A program made the translations under genes and the position numbers. From Acanthochromis polyacanthus (Eukaryota; Chordata; Actinopteri; Pomacentridae): 64,000 nucleotides of DNA. Shown piece by piece: positions 1 through 13,400 of this stretch. Position 1 is the stretch's first letter. Each line of letters begins with the position of its first letter. The stretch is from assembly GCF_021347895.1 (NCBI RefSeq), contig NC_067113.1:38913474-38977473 (forward strand), written 5' to 3'. The notes beneath the pieces were generated by a model. That model ran no database searches. It was given only the letters and a program-made list of their open reading frames with translations, and was not told the origin of the DNA.

Positions 1-1262
1 ACAAAAACGAATATTCATCCATCCGTTCTCTATACACGGCTTCAACGCACACAGCGCGACTCACATTTCCGGGTTCATTATTACACACAGAAAAAAAGAT
101 TCCACAAAAAACGGCCATAATCCAACCTTTTACATCCAGACAACACAAGCCAGTAAACTATTTTGTCCAAAACATGTCCTGGAGTCGGTATAAAATACCC
201 GAATCGGTCGTTTTCAAGGAAATGCACCTCGCGATGTGCGTCCAATATTCCCTGTATTTTTCGTAATTTTTTTAATTTAAAAATAGAATATTAGCGATTT
301 TTTTGTACTGAAAACGGCTGGAATTGACCGAAGCTTAAAGGGTTAAGAACTGGGTACTAAGGAATAACAGAACATGCTTGTTTGCATGACTTTGGAGTCC
401 TACAATCTCCAGATATCCTGTGCCGCCGACGTCCACCCACACTGCTCAAAACGCCTCCAGGATAATCAATAAAATGACTGATAAAATGTGTCACAAATAG
501 CAAAATAAATGAAGAATGTCATGCTACAAATGTGTGCTAATCATACTTGTTTCTGGGAACTTTGGAGGAACTTTAATTTGTACGTGCTTTCCATTGACGG
601 ACCAAAACGCAGTGGAAAGTCCTACAATCTCCAGATATCCTGTGCTGCTTGTTTCCGTCTACTGTGCTTGACACACCTCAAAAATATTCGATGAAATGTT
701 TGATAAAATGTGTCACAAAGAACACCGTAATGATGATGATAACGGTGCTACAGAAATGCTCCAACCTGCAAATCATATCCTCTTTACCAGATATAAGGGA
801 GAAAACAACGTACAAATGACACTTCCCAATAAAGCTGTGCTTACATCGTAAAATCTACCAAAATAATTGCAAAAAATTGAACATGTTTTTGCATATTGTT
901 CAGCCCGAGCACAGACTGATGTGTAGGCTAGCTAGCTAGTTTTACACTCACTTAAATGTTACTAGTTTAAGATGCAAATTACCCTACTGTTGTGTGTTCT
1001 TTGTGTTTATATTTGTTGTTGACTATAATAGACACACTGAAAACATTAGTTAGCATAGCAGCATTAATGCTAAAAACAACCCATAATGTTTTACACTGCC
1101 TCTGTTGATTTAAAACAACATCCAATGTTGTAATCCTGTATTGTTTTATATAAAATGATCCCTGATGTTAATACAAAAATATCTTATATTTAGGTAGGTA
1201 CGGTAAATTGTTTGCGGGTAGATATATGACTGTAATGAGTGTAAATGTGTTTATGTACTCAC
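1..1262. other. ptprb intron (partial), no exon recognised
   Basis: Non-coding sequence downstream of the transmembrane exon. Apart from the 222-bp duplication I see no exon matching the basic cytoplasmic juxtamembrane part of PTPRB, so this is the start of an intron that continues off the window. Confidence 0.7.
361..720. repeat. tandem duplication with 222-bp period
   Basis: A 28-bp identical block starting agtcctacaatctccagata occurs at 396-423 and 618-645, and gataaaatgtgtcaca recurs at 481 and 703. Both pairs are 222 bp apart, so this is a two-copy tandem duplication. It lies left of the transmembrane exon, in the next ptprb intron. Confidence 0.8.
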
Positions 1263-1368
1263 ACTTTGCGTAGTCTTTGTCTGTAGACCAGCAGGGAGAC
1301 GATTGCCACCATCATACCAATGAGGAACATACCAGCGCTCAAACCCTCCACAACGCCACCTAGAGGCT
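1263..1368 (-). CDS. ptprb: ptprb exon 29: transmembrane helix
   Basis: 106 bp, phase 1 to 2. Encodes PLGGVVEGLSAGMFLIGMMV followed by AIVSLLVYRQRLRK: a single membrane segment of about 20 residues with a basic stop-transfer tail. The frame stays open into the donor gtgagt. The juxtamembrane cytoplasmic part and phosphatase domain are not in the window. Confidence 0.93.
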
Positions 1369-4300
1369 CTGACACACAACAACACATCAGTAAGTAAGAG
1401 TCGAGGACAAAGTTTGGTTTAAGTAAATGTTAGATTTAGGTTAAGAGCCTCTGAAGTGATTGAATGCATGAATGAAAAACAGTTAAAAATCTGACAAATA
1501 TTTGCAGATTTTTATGAGAATTTTTGCTGCTTTTTTTTGTCAAATATCACTTTAAACTGTAAAAATAAGAGGGTGTGGTGTTTTTAGAGTTTTAAGTTGA
1601 GCAGAAAAAGGCTATTTATTGTTACATAGATTCACTAAAACAATAAACGGTTTAATCACTGATGAAAATAACGTTGCTTCTCACCTGAATGCGTCCTGAG
1701 TGGTGAGGACAGGTAGGTGTCGGTGAAGAGCGGCTGAGAAAACTCTCTGTGGTTTTCATCAAACAGTCTGGTGAAAGCTCGAACACTCAGCCTGCACATA
1801 ATTACACAAAATATACATAAATACATATAAATACACAAAAATACACACTAATACTTGCAAATACGCACAAAATCACAATCAAAAATATAAGAATACACAA
1901 AATCACAAACATAAAAACACTAAATTACAAACCAACTAATTGCTAAATCCCAGAAACTCCACCTGAGCCATGTTTTTCTGATTTTTACCTGTAGGACGTT
2001 TTGGGTCTCAGCGGTCCGTCACAGAAGCCGCCGTAGCTGTCACTGAGGTAGAGGTCGTCGTCATGGTAATGGTCACAGGCTCCGCCCAGCCGGTCTCCTC
2101 CCGCCCCCAAGTTCACCTCTACCACCTGACCAGGTGTTGATTGGACACAGAAACACACGTTTTCATAAAATTTCAATTGCTATTGCTTAAAAATTAATTT
2201 TCAGAGTTGAGATTTGGTTTCATCAGGTGTATTTCAATGACTTTAATTATTAGAAATTAAACGTGTGAAATCTCATTATTGTGTCTCGTTTGTTTCTTGT
2301 AACTGTTGACTGAAAACTTGTTCAAAGTGCCTTAAAATCAGACAAAAGGTACTTTAAACTTGTTCAGGATTACTAAGATGTTTTCAAAATGACTCAAAAA
2401 TGACTTAAAATTGCACTCGAAATGTGTCAAAAATGATTTAAAAGCTTCCAGAAATGTCTTGAAATTTGTCCCAAAGTGACTCAAAATTTGACCAAAATGA
2501 CTCAGACTGTTTAAAATTTCTTTAAACAAGCTCAAAAATACTCAAAAATTGCAATAGTAACCCAAATTACCTAAACATCCTCCAAAATTACATAAATCTG
2601 GTCCGAAATGACTAAAAACCTGTTCAAAATGACTTTTCCAAAGTTATCCAGAATTTTAACAAAAAGACTCAATATGTGTTAGTTAAGTAAAATAACATGA
2701 AATATGTCACAAATGACCTAAAAGTTTTAAAAACATCTTGAGACTTGTCCGGTATGACTCAAAACAGACCAAAGTTACTTAAAACTTTTTCAAAATTACT
2801 AAAATGTGTCTAAAATGACTGAAAATCTGTCAAAGTGACTTGAAATGTGTCAAAAATTATGCAAAAGCATCCAGAAATGCGTTGAAAATTGTCCAAAGTG
2901 ACTCAAAATTTGGCCAGAATGACTTAAAAATTGCTCAGAATGACCTAAACGCCTAAGAAACAATCCAGAATTTCTCAAGAAGTGTCCAAAATGCCATCTT
3001 TGTTCCATCCTTTGAGTCATGATGGTGATATGTTGGGGGATCGTCTGGGATAAATGCCAAAAATGTCTTTAAATCTCTCCAAAGTGACCAAAAATTTGTC
3101 AATCTACAGATATTTAAATATTAAAAACAGTTATTTTTTATGTTTCTGTTGTCACCTGTCCAGCGGGGGCGTCAGCGTCCTGAGGACATCGGCTGGGGAA
3201 GTAAGCCGTCTGATAGGCTCTGACTGAGGAGTTGCTGATGTAGTCGCGGTAAGAGGGCAGAGGGTGGCGCTGTTCTGGCTGCAGCATCTCATTGGCTGTC
3301 AGAAGAAATACAAGAAAAGACGTGTTTCCTGTTTGTCTGAATCATGGTCCAGGTTTTCCCCTGGTTAAAAACATTCTCCTCATTTATACGAGTTCGTTGT
3401 GACTTTGTACCGTCGGACTCGGCTACGATCACAGCGAAGTATCTCACGGCTCCGTTGGCATCGCTGAACCACGAACAGTTGAAGCGAAACAAGATGGAGG
3501 ATGACGTGACCTTTGATGACCTCTCACTGACACGAACACTGGAGGGCGGGACCGGAGGACCTGGAAGGAAAATGACTTTTTAAACAGACTGTCAATCAAA
3601 GCATGAGGAAATACACTTTTGATTTACACAACTGATCAGGACGCACAAAAAAGCCTCTTCCACAAATACCCAAAACCCAACAGGAAGTCGGCCATTTTGA
3701 ATTGATTCGTGTTTTGGACGTTTTTGTGTCCTTTTTTGACTTTTTTAAAAGCTATAAACTCGAACGGGGTAACCTAGAGAGAGCTGAAATTTGGCCAGGA
3801 TGTACACCAGATGAGGGTGATCAATAGTTATAAAAATGCTCCACAAAAGTCTGAGGACGTGGAAATGGCGACCAATGAAATGTGACCATTTTGGATGTTT
3901 CACCATGAAACAGGAAGTGCTGTCTAACTAGCCTGTACATGCTCCAATCTGTCTCAAAATTTATATATGTGATCACAATCCGGTCCTCATCACATCCATA
4001 GGCAGGAATACACTCTCAGTTGCAGCATCACCTGGTGGACATGCTTGGATTCACTGACCAGCAAGCATGCGAGGACCTGACCAGCGCTGCTTGCAGCTTT
4101 AATTAGTATTATTCTTTCCCATAAATATGCTTCCATATCCATCCAGACTTCAGAGATTCTCCATTTCCTCTGTTTTCATTGTTTCCTTTCTCTCTTAGCT
4201 GAACTGTCACCTATAAAAAGGCTTTCTTGGGGATTTTCCTGTGACATTCCCTTTTCTTTCTTTTTCTGGTCTTTGTCTTTTCCGGTTTCCAGTCTACTTG

Positions 4301-7300
4301 TGTCAGGATGATTTATAACACAACACGAGCCAGCGGAGGTTGGAGGAGATGGACGTGAACAGAGTGGAACAAAGAGAACAAAGTTTTCAGACTCTGTGTT
4401 TTGGGTCACAGTGACTTTATCAAAAAGGACGAAGATATAAAAAAAATAATAAAGTGACACATCAAGGATTAAGAGAAAGGGAGTGTGTTATTTACAGTCT
4501 CCTGTTGCCATTGTGAACACTAAAAACAGTTCCTGTGTCATTTGTTTTTATTGTAGTGGGAGTCGGCTGCACCGGCTGTGGCCTAGTTAGAGGGAAAGGT
4601 TTTATTAAGTGGAGACTTGAGGGGGAAACGTAAAATCTGATTATTTCCCATAAATTCATTCTCAGACCTGGTGATCTTCTTGGTAAACAACTGAAAGATG
4701 AATGTTTTATATATATGTGTTACATAAAACCTCCTCAAACTGAACCGACCTCAAACTTCTTTAGTTTCGCAGCAAAAAGGGACAAATAAATTCAATATAG
4801 TGGGTGAGCTGTAAATTTACTGCACTATAAAGGGACTACGCAGCGGTTCTGGATGCATGCTTTAGTCATTTAATAGGATTTGCTATAAATAAGATATAAA
4901 AAAGTACAGAGTGTAGCTTTAAAATAAAGTTCAGTAAATGAGAAGTTAGAAACTAGTGCTGCTGAGGAATCACACAGATTTATGAATCAAACTATTCCTG
5001 CTGCTCTCTGCTCCCTCTGTGTCTCCCTGGTGAGGAGTCCTATTTAAACAGAACTTTATTTAAACAGCCGACTGCACGGCTTCACCTGAGGGGGGAGTGT
5101 GTGTGTAAGAGTGTGTCTATGTGCCGGTGTGGGGACCAATATGAGATGTAGACTTTAGGGGACAATTTGGGAAAGTGAGGATATTTGTGACAGTTGTTGC
5201 CTTTTTAACAAATTGGATTAGAATTCAGACTTCAGTGTCTAAATACTTCAGAGTCAGGGAGTGGATTGTGTAAATCTGTTACTGTATCCTTGTCTATGTG
5301 TCCATGTGGGGACTAACGACACATTTGGACAAAGTGAGGACGTTGTGAATGATGTCGCCTCTTCAGAGATCACAGGTATGTACAATGAAGCAAAACTGTC
5401 AGGTATGCTGAGCCTAAAGTCAGAGTTTTCACTGTCTCTTTTAACCTGCTAGATCTCCATGGTAACTGATGATATGGAGTAAATGTGGTCTGGATATATT
5501 CAGATGTAAATGGGCTGTAAAAACCGCCCCCTTTAACCAAATCGTTTTCTGATTAAACTTTAATCATAGTGCAGAACTCTGGTATAGTGTTCAGACTCAG
5601 GTTTAGTTTAGCGTAGTGCAGGTTCAGAAAGTGTGCATGTGCGTGTGCGTGTGCATGTGCGTGCGTTCTTACGGTCGATCATGGTGACGGTCGTGTGTGT
5701 CGCTGGTGGACTCGTCTGTCCGGCTGACGACACTCTGACCGTGACCGAGTACTTCCTGTACGCGTCCAGGTGTTCCAGCGTTACCGCGGTGACGCCGCCC
5801 ACCAGCCTCAGCGCCGAGGTCAGGTCCCCATTGTCGTGGCGACGGCACTCGACCTCATAGGAGTCAAAGTCGGCAACAGGAGGTGACCAGGAGCAGGAGA
5901 GGGAGGACGAGGAGAGAGGGAAGCAGTGGATCGACCTCAGGGGAGACGGACCTGAAAGAGGCGAAGAGACTATTAGGTTGTGTTTTACTTTGTTGTTGTC
6001 AAGTCAGTTTGTGTTTTTCTTTGTTGTTGAGTCAGTTCATCTTATACTTTGTTATCAAGTCAGTTTGTGTTTGTTTTTTTCAAAACCTTTTTATTGTATT
6101 TTTCTTTGTCAAATCATTTGCATTTTACTCTGTTGTCATCAAGTCACTGTTTTTCTTTGTCAAATCAGTTTGTGTTTCTTTTTAAAGTCAATTTGTTTTT
6201 TATTGTCGAGACAATTTGTGATTTGCTTTGTCAAAGCAGTTTGTTGTATTTTTGTTTGTTGTCCAGTCAATTGTGTTTTTCTTTGTTCTCAAGTCACTTA
6301 TTTTTTTCAGTTACTTTGTGTTTGTCTGTGTTGTCGGGTGACTTTTTGTTTTTTTGAATCACTTTGTGTTTGTTTTTTGCTGTCAAGTCATTTGTGTTTT
6401 ACTTTGTTGTTGTTAAGTCAGTTCAAGTTTTTCTTTATTTTTGACTCGGTGTGTGTTTTTCTTTTTCTTTGTTGTCGATGTCAGTTTGGTTTTCTTTTGT
6501 TGGTTGAGTCAGTTTGCATTTTTCTTTTTTGTTGTTGTCTAGTCAGGTTGTGTTTTTCTTCATTGCTATGTCTGGTTGTGTTTCTCCTCGAGTCATTTTG
6601 TTTTTTCTCTCCATGGAGTCGGGTTGTGTTTTTCTTTGACCTTCATGAGGAGGATAAACTCTCCGTGGTTATTCAGAATCAGAGCGTCTGCTGCTGATAA
6701 ACACAACATCTCAGTTTATTTGTCGTGATCAGATGATAAAAGCGCCTCCTTAAGGGATGATGAATGTGCTAAAGCGACCACACGAAGACGACGGTGAAGG
6801 ACGACACATTTGTCATGTTGTGGTTTACAGCAGACTAAAGATTCAGAAACCCTAGGTGTATTTATATTACAGCAGGAAAAGAAGAATCTTCACTCCATGA
6901 TCTGCTAATTAAGACACGGTTAATTAGTCTGATTTTAAATTGGATTTTTAACACAAAAATACTTAGAGTAATGAATCACAACTATAAATAGCTTCTAATG
7001 TGACTGAATGGATTTTGCAATGTGAGTCTTTAGATTTAAACTCTAAATTTGGGTTGTAAATGGTTAAATACATTCAATTAAAACAATAAAATTACAGTTA
7101 AAGATTTCCTTAAAATGTTAATTTGCCAGAGAAATAAAATAGTCTTCATTAAAGTTCAGAATACACAGTAAAATATTCTCATTTCAAATGGGATTTTGAC
7201 ACAAAAACACTTGTATTAATGAGTCACAACTACAAACACTACTTTATGTGAATAAGTTTGAATTAAATGGATAAATGCATTAAAATTTAAAAAAATCTCA

Positions 7301-10300
7301 GTTAAAATGTTAATTTTTTGCAGTGTAGCTGTGAATAAGCTGCTCTAAATGTGCTGCTGTGTTCGAGTTCAGCTTCACGTCTGAATTTCCTCATAATGAA
7401 GACATCAGAATCTAAATCCTTTAAAGCCTCTTCGGTCGACCTCCAGTCACAAAAAGAATCAGGCTGCAGACAGAAACTGGGCCGGATTTTTAAATATGTG
7501 TGACCTGGATTTGATTTATTTGGTTCAGTTTTGATCCCTACAGCCAGAATGTGATTAAAAATGGATCCTGATGGACACAGTTTTATATTCAGGGCTTTTC
7601 TTCTGCTGCCATCTGGTGGTTTAAATGAGAAATACATTTAAAAAGAATACTATTCTTTAATTCAACTAATTTAAACAAGAGGCTGAAGGTTTTATATTTA
7701 AATATCTGCTACCAAAGAACCATTTTAGTCATTTCATTTTACATATTTATCACGCTTTCAGTGTCCTTTTGCTTTTTCTGCTTTGAGAATGTCTGTTTAT
7801 TCTTGTTTTGTATGTTTTATTAAACAATGTTTTCTTGCAATGCATTAAAATGACAACAAAGCTTCTAATTCTAGCATATTTTAAAAATATAAAGTGATGC
7901 TCAGAGGTAATCTTAAGGAAACTTGTTGGGTTTGTCTGTTTAAATATTCTGTATGTGAAGTTTCTTTGTGAATTGGTGCTAAATAAATGAAACTGAGTTG
8001 AATGGAATAAATGACGACTACAAATAAAGCGAGTTTACAGAGCAGTATTTAGCTGGATTTTGTTTGGTAAAGACAAATTTTCTCTAATTTGATGAAAAAA
8101 AAGCAAATTTTGAATAAACTGTAAAATGTGAGCAAGACAGTGTTTTTCCAAACGGAACATAATCCACCTCTGCTTTAGAGAGAAGGATTAGGATACAAAT
8201 CAGCAAATATTTAAGTTTGAAAAGCTGTAAAACAAGGCCAACTGATAAAACTTATTGGCTAGAAAGGACAAATAAATTCAATCACATTAAATTTCATTAA
8301 GTATCTTGTAAAATATAACATTATATTAATTATATTTTCCATTTATTGATCAATATTTTAATGTAATTTTTATTATTTTCATCTAAAGAGCCGTTTTTAT
8401 TTCATTTAGTTCCACCTACTTGTCCTGACGCTCCTCTGGATTGGCTGGCTCCTGACTGTAACCCCGCCCCCTGCCCCTCCCCCGCTGAGGGTCGTCACGG
8501 TGAAGTTGTACCGTCTCCCCGGAAACATGCCGCCCACCACGCAGCTGGTCAGGTAAGTCTGTGTGACTGACAGATGGTCCGACGGCGCCCACTGCAGGCT
8601 GAAGTTGTCATAGTCTCCGGAGGCGGGACCAGACCACGACAGCTCTATCGTGTCATTGGTCGGGCCCTGTTTGACGGACAGGTGGGTGGGTGGCTCTGGG
8701 GCTTAAAGAAAAACACGCAAATTAGTACTAAAAAAAACAACAAACGCTTCTCTATTGATGCATTTTGATTTACTTACAGGTGCGCCCAAATGCTGAGACG
8801 CTATTGGTCAGCTCGCCGCTGTGTGTGATGACCTCCGTGCGGTACAGCCTACCAGGGATCAGCCCGGGGAACATGTGACTCCTGTGCTCCGCCCCCAGAG
8901 TCTGAGCTCCCAGAGTGGCTCCAGAAACATCGTACAACACGACCTGAAATCACACGAAACAACAAAACCTACATTTAGTACCAGCGAGAACCTCTGCTAC
9001 ACAAGGAGGAAAATCTAATTCAAACTATATAAACTCTTTGTCAGATTTTTAAAGATATTTTTCCAACAATAATCTCAAGATGATTTTACACTTTTCACCA
9101 AGATGTAAGTCCACTTTTAAAATTCTCACAACTCACTGAACTTTCTACTAGTTTTTAAAGTATTCGATTTGTTCTGAATGTCAGATATGTAAATCGATGA
9201 TACAGGGGACCGAGTTATATAAAACCTGAAGTTTTCCTGTCCAAAAAAAATTAAAAAAATCAGTTATTAACAGTAAAACAGCTCTCAATATGCATATTGA
9301 AAATGTATCTTTATATAATTCATATTCATTAATAACAGAATACTGATATTCTTTTAGCGTTTTAATTCTCCATACCATATTAATATCTGTACAAGTGAAA
9401 GGTGTACACAGTCAATATATTCCTAATTTTTATCTTCATTCTACTTGCCTTTGTTTATATCTTGCTTTATTATTATCTCATTGCTGTAATACGTGAATTT
9501 CACCTGTGAGGCATCAGTAAAACTTATTTTTACTGTTGATTCGCTTCTATCCTCAATTGCTGCTCAGAAAAATTACTTACGTCCCATAATGTTGCAAATA
9601 CATAAAAACTCATATGGAAAAAAGGTAATTACAGCAAACTATAAAGTTAAACTATTTCTTACATTTTAATCAGGCGTTTCTAGAAAACACACATGCATTT
9701 ACATATTTCAATTCTAACTGTAAAGATATTTTCCAGACTGAAACAGTAATATTTCTGTATTATCATAATAAAGGTCTACTTATCCTACAGCATAAACATC
9801 TAATGCACAGTTTACAGTTATTGTGTGTTATCATACAAAGAGTGAATTTGAAACAGTACAAACTGACTGAGTCTCAGGTGGATGATCTACCATCACATCT
9901 GTCTGTTTACCTGGTAGCTGCTCCAGCTTCCTTCTCTCTGCTGCCAGCTGACCGTCAGTCTGTCCGTCCGTCCAGAACTCAGAACCTGAAGAGACGAAAC
10001 TGGAGACGGAACTGCAGAACCGAAGGAGGCGAAAAAGAAATGTCAAATTAGAAAATCACGTAAACAAATCCAGACAAAGGTGAAATATAAATGCAATATT
10101 GGGCATGTAGAAACATGAACAAAAAATGATGCAATTTAATCAGTCAACTGGTGATAGTTTCTAAATCACATGTAGCTGCACGCCACAATAATACAAAACT
10201 AAACATATAGAATACTTTAACTTGAAATACTTGTTCTCACAAATGAGTCATTGACCTTTCATGACTGAGCAGGTTTGACTAGTTGTTGCCAAAAACTAAA

Positions 10301-10356
10301 CTATTGCTAGATAACAGATTGGGAGTTTGAAATGGTTCCCCAAATATAAATAAGGT

Positions 10357-10408
<52 letters not shown>

Positions 10409-13400
10409 TATGTGCATTTTTCTATTTTCATAGCTACTTTGTAGAAGTAAACATTGGTTTTATAGGAGAGATAAAACTCTCTGTAACTTGGTGAATTGTC
10501 ACTGTTTTAGTTTGTTAGCATATTAGCATCACATAACCAAACACCTGTTGGTGTTTTTTAAGTGGGACATTTTCATGTCTTGACATATTTATTTGTAATT
10601 TGATGTACTGATGAAAGCAAGTCTTTAATGTTAAATTAATTATCATTATTGTGGAAACCGTTGTATAAGATGGAAATTGATCCTCTATTTTGTCTTCTAC
10701 TAGGAATAAACTTGCCTCTCAAGTCCAAAGTCACAAATGAACTCGGAAAAAATTACCAGCTGACTTTTGCATTATCAATTTCTTTGTTAATGTGAGCTTA
10801 AAGATGACACTTTTCATGACCAGAATATTACAGATTCTGAATCATTAACACATTGAAAATTTAAGGTTTGATCTTTGATAGTCTGAGATATTTTTGTTCA
10901 AACTACCTCAAACTTGCCAAAAATACACACATCTCAGAAAGTATTTGATATGTCAATCAAAAACTTCTTGGCTAACATTTTAAATATCCACAGTGTGTTA
11001 AAAAGCTCTCAGAGATGGTCGAGCAGAAGAACCCTGATGATTTGAGACAGAAAAACCAGACAAAGGAAACCATAAAACTTTAAACTAAAATTAACGATGA
11101 AAGTTGACAGTGGGAATCATATCGCTACTACTAATAACCTCAGTAAATAAATAGTGAGTTAACTGACCTGTTCTGGCTAATACAGACGAGTCGCTGCTCA
11201 TGTCTCGGCTCCAGCTCACCACCTGCAGTCGGTACAAACTTCCTGGTGTCAGTCCGGAGAAAACGCAACCGTCTGCAGCTGAATCGACCTTTTGCAGGTC
11301 AACCAGCTTATCTGCAGCCTGTAAACACACAATAAGACCAGCATGAAGCTCTGAAACACCACCTGAAACTTCATTAGCACCTATCTGGATGCCGCATAGT
11401 TCGATTTGCGTATAGAACATGTAGTAGAGCACAGCATCCGCCCTTATGCAGACGATACCCAACTCTATTTCAGCTATGACACCGAAAATTGATCCCGTTT
11501 TATTTTGCTGGTTTGTTATCTTTTCATCAAGGAAACTGTCTTTTTAGGCACAGTATCTATATTCAGAGGTACAACCCTGATAAACACCGTTATAGCCTGT
11601 GATAAAACAATATACAAGCAGGAAATCTTTTAATAGACTTTAATAGACTTTTAATTGACTCCAAAAAAAAAAAACAGATTTATTGTAATCAAATCAGTTC
11701 CAATTGTTGTACTGTTCCAGTATTTCATCTTTTTGTTTGTTTTTTGAGAATTCCACTTTTACTGTTTCCAAAATATGAGTCATTTCTGATACTACACTCA
11801 CTGATTTCAACAGCATTGTCCAGTTTTCTGTCATATCGTGATGTAACAAACGTATTATCTTTGGGTTTTTTGACAGCGGTTCAGCCAAAGCAAGTCGTAA
11901 TGTTAACTTAAACTTTTGGGAATACTGTATGACATTTTTTAGTATTTTCCTACGTTTTATACAGTGCAAATCAAACCCCTACAACTGAAAAATATTTGTA
12001 AATTGCAGACTTTCAGCGCTTGTCAGGCAATAGTACCAACTTTCTGTTAGTTTTACGTTGGGCCTAGTTCTGTTTTCCACATGCATGCAGGACATCCTTC
12101 TACAGAACAACACCCACCACTATGCAGACAATACTCAACTCTATTTCATCTGTGGCATAGATAATTGTAAAAAGTCGTTCTCTCATTAAAACTGCCTTGA
12201 GAGCATCCGAAAACAGATGCATGTTAATTTCACAATTAAATGTGTGAAAACCTAAATGCTTTAATTTGTTGCTTATGTATTTAATCATATTTCATGTTTG
12301 TCTATAAATAAAGTGACAATATACACTTGTACATGGGCAAACATTTGAAAAAGAGATAATATTGTATTGAAAAAGTTGAACATCAACAGAAGTAGAAATT
12401 ATTTTTAAGACTTCAGAGTAAGAACATTCAGTTTTGCCCATAACACTGTGGAAATAGTAAAGTATTAGTATGTATGTATGCATCCAGCTGAAGGAACTTA
12501 ACATGTTCTATGAGACGTAACCAGGTTTTAGAAAATGTCATATTAAAATAGGAATGGGGCATTTATGCTTTTCTAACTTCACAAGTGCTAGGATTTACTT
12601 TATAGTGTACTTACCTAGTTGCGAACAACAGGACGGCAGCAACCTCAGCTTTTCTCAGCTCATACGTGGTGTCTGGACATTAAACTCACCTGGTGATGCT
12701 CCTTCCTGCCCGTCGCTGAGCCCTGCCTGTGATTGGCCGTCGCCTCGGTGATGCTGTACAGCGACAGGTCGTAGATGTCGACGTGGCCGTCTGAGCGGCT
12801 CCAGGAGAAGGAGATCGACGAGGTGTTGACCGACGTCACCGTTAGATTACTGACTGCAGCCGGACCTGAATGCAAAGATTCAGCTCGGGTTAGAATGTGT
12901 GTTTACAAGTCAAAGTTCAGGACAGGTTGTAAATAAAGCGACAGACACACGGCGGCGCAAAGGAGCCTTGTCATTGTTGGGGTTTTGAAGAACAACCATG
13001 GCATTATTGAAGCCAAAGCTCCAGAATGAAAGCCTAATGATACAGAATGATCAGAAATATAACTTAAATAGGTATCAATAGAGTCATTCTTGTCTTCAGT
13101 GTCCAAAGTATAACTTTTGCAGTGTATTGTAAGTGCGTATTGATTTATTATGGATGATAACGTTAAAGTTTTCACATTTCCACCAAACTACACATCTTTA
13201 AGAAATGCTACGTCAAATGCATAAACTCCAAAAAAATAATTTAAACAATATGCAATTTTCAGTATTCCATATTTTCATTTCTCAGGTGTAATACTTAATA
13301 TTTAACGTGTAATTTCATTATCACGTGTCACTTTTTCATTTGCAGTATTTTGTGTAATGTGTAATCTTTCACTTGCACTACCAAAAGTTTTATTTTTATC

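Noticed and set aside
3344..3583. Plus-strand frame of 79 codons over ptprb exon 25
   Set aside because: Shadow of a real minus-strand exon with family motifs and splice sites.
5883..6697. Open frame of 239 codons rich in Phe, Cys and Leu
   Set aside because: Translation of a degenerate T-rich tandem repeat; it suggests membrane segments only because of TTT/TGT content.
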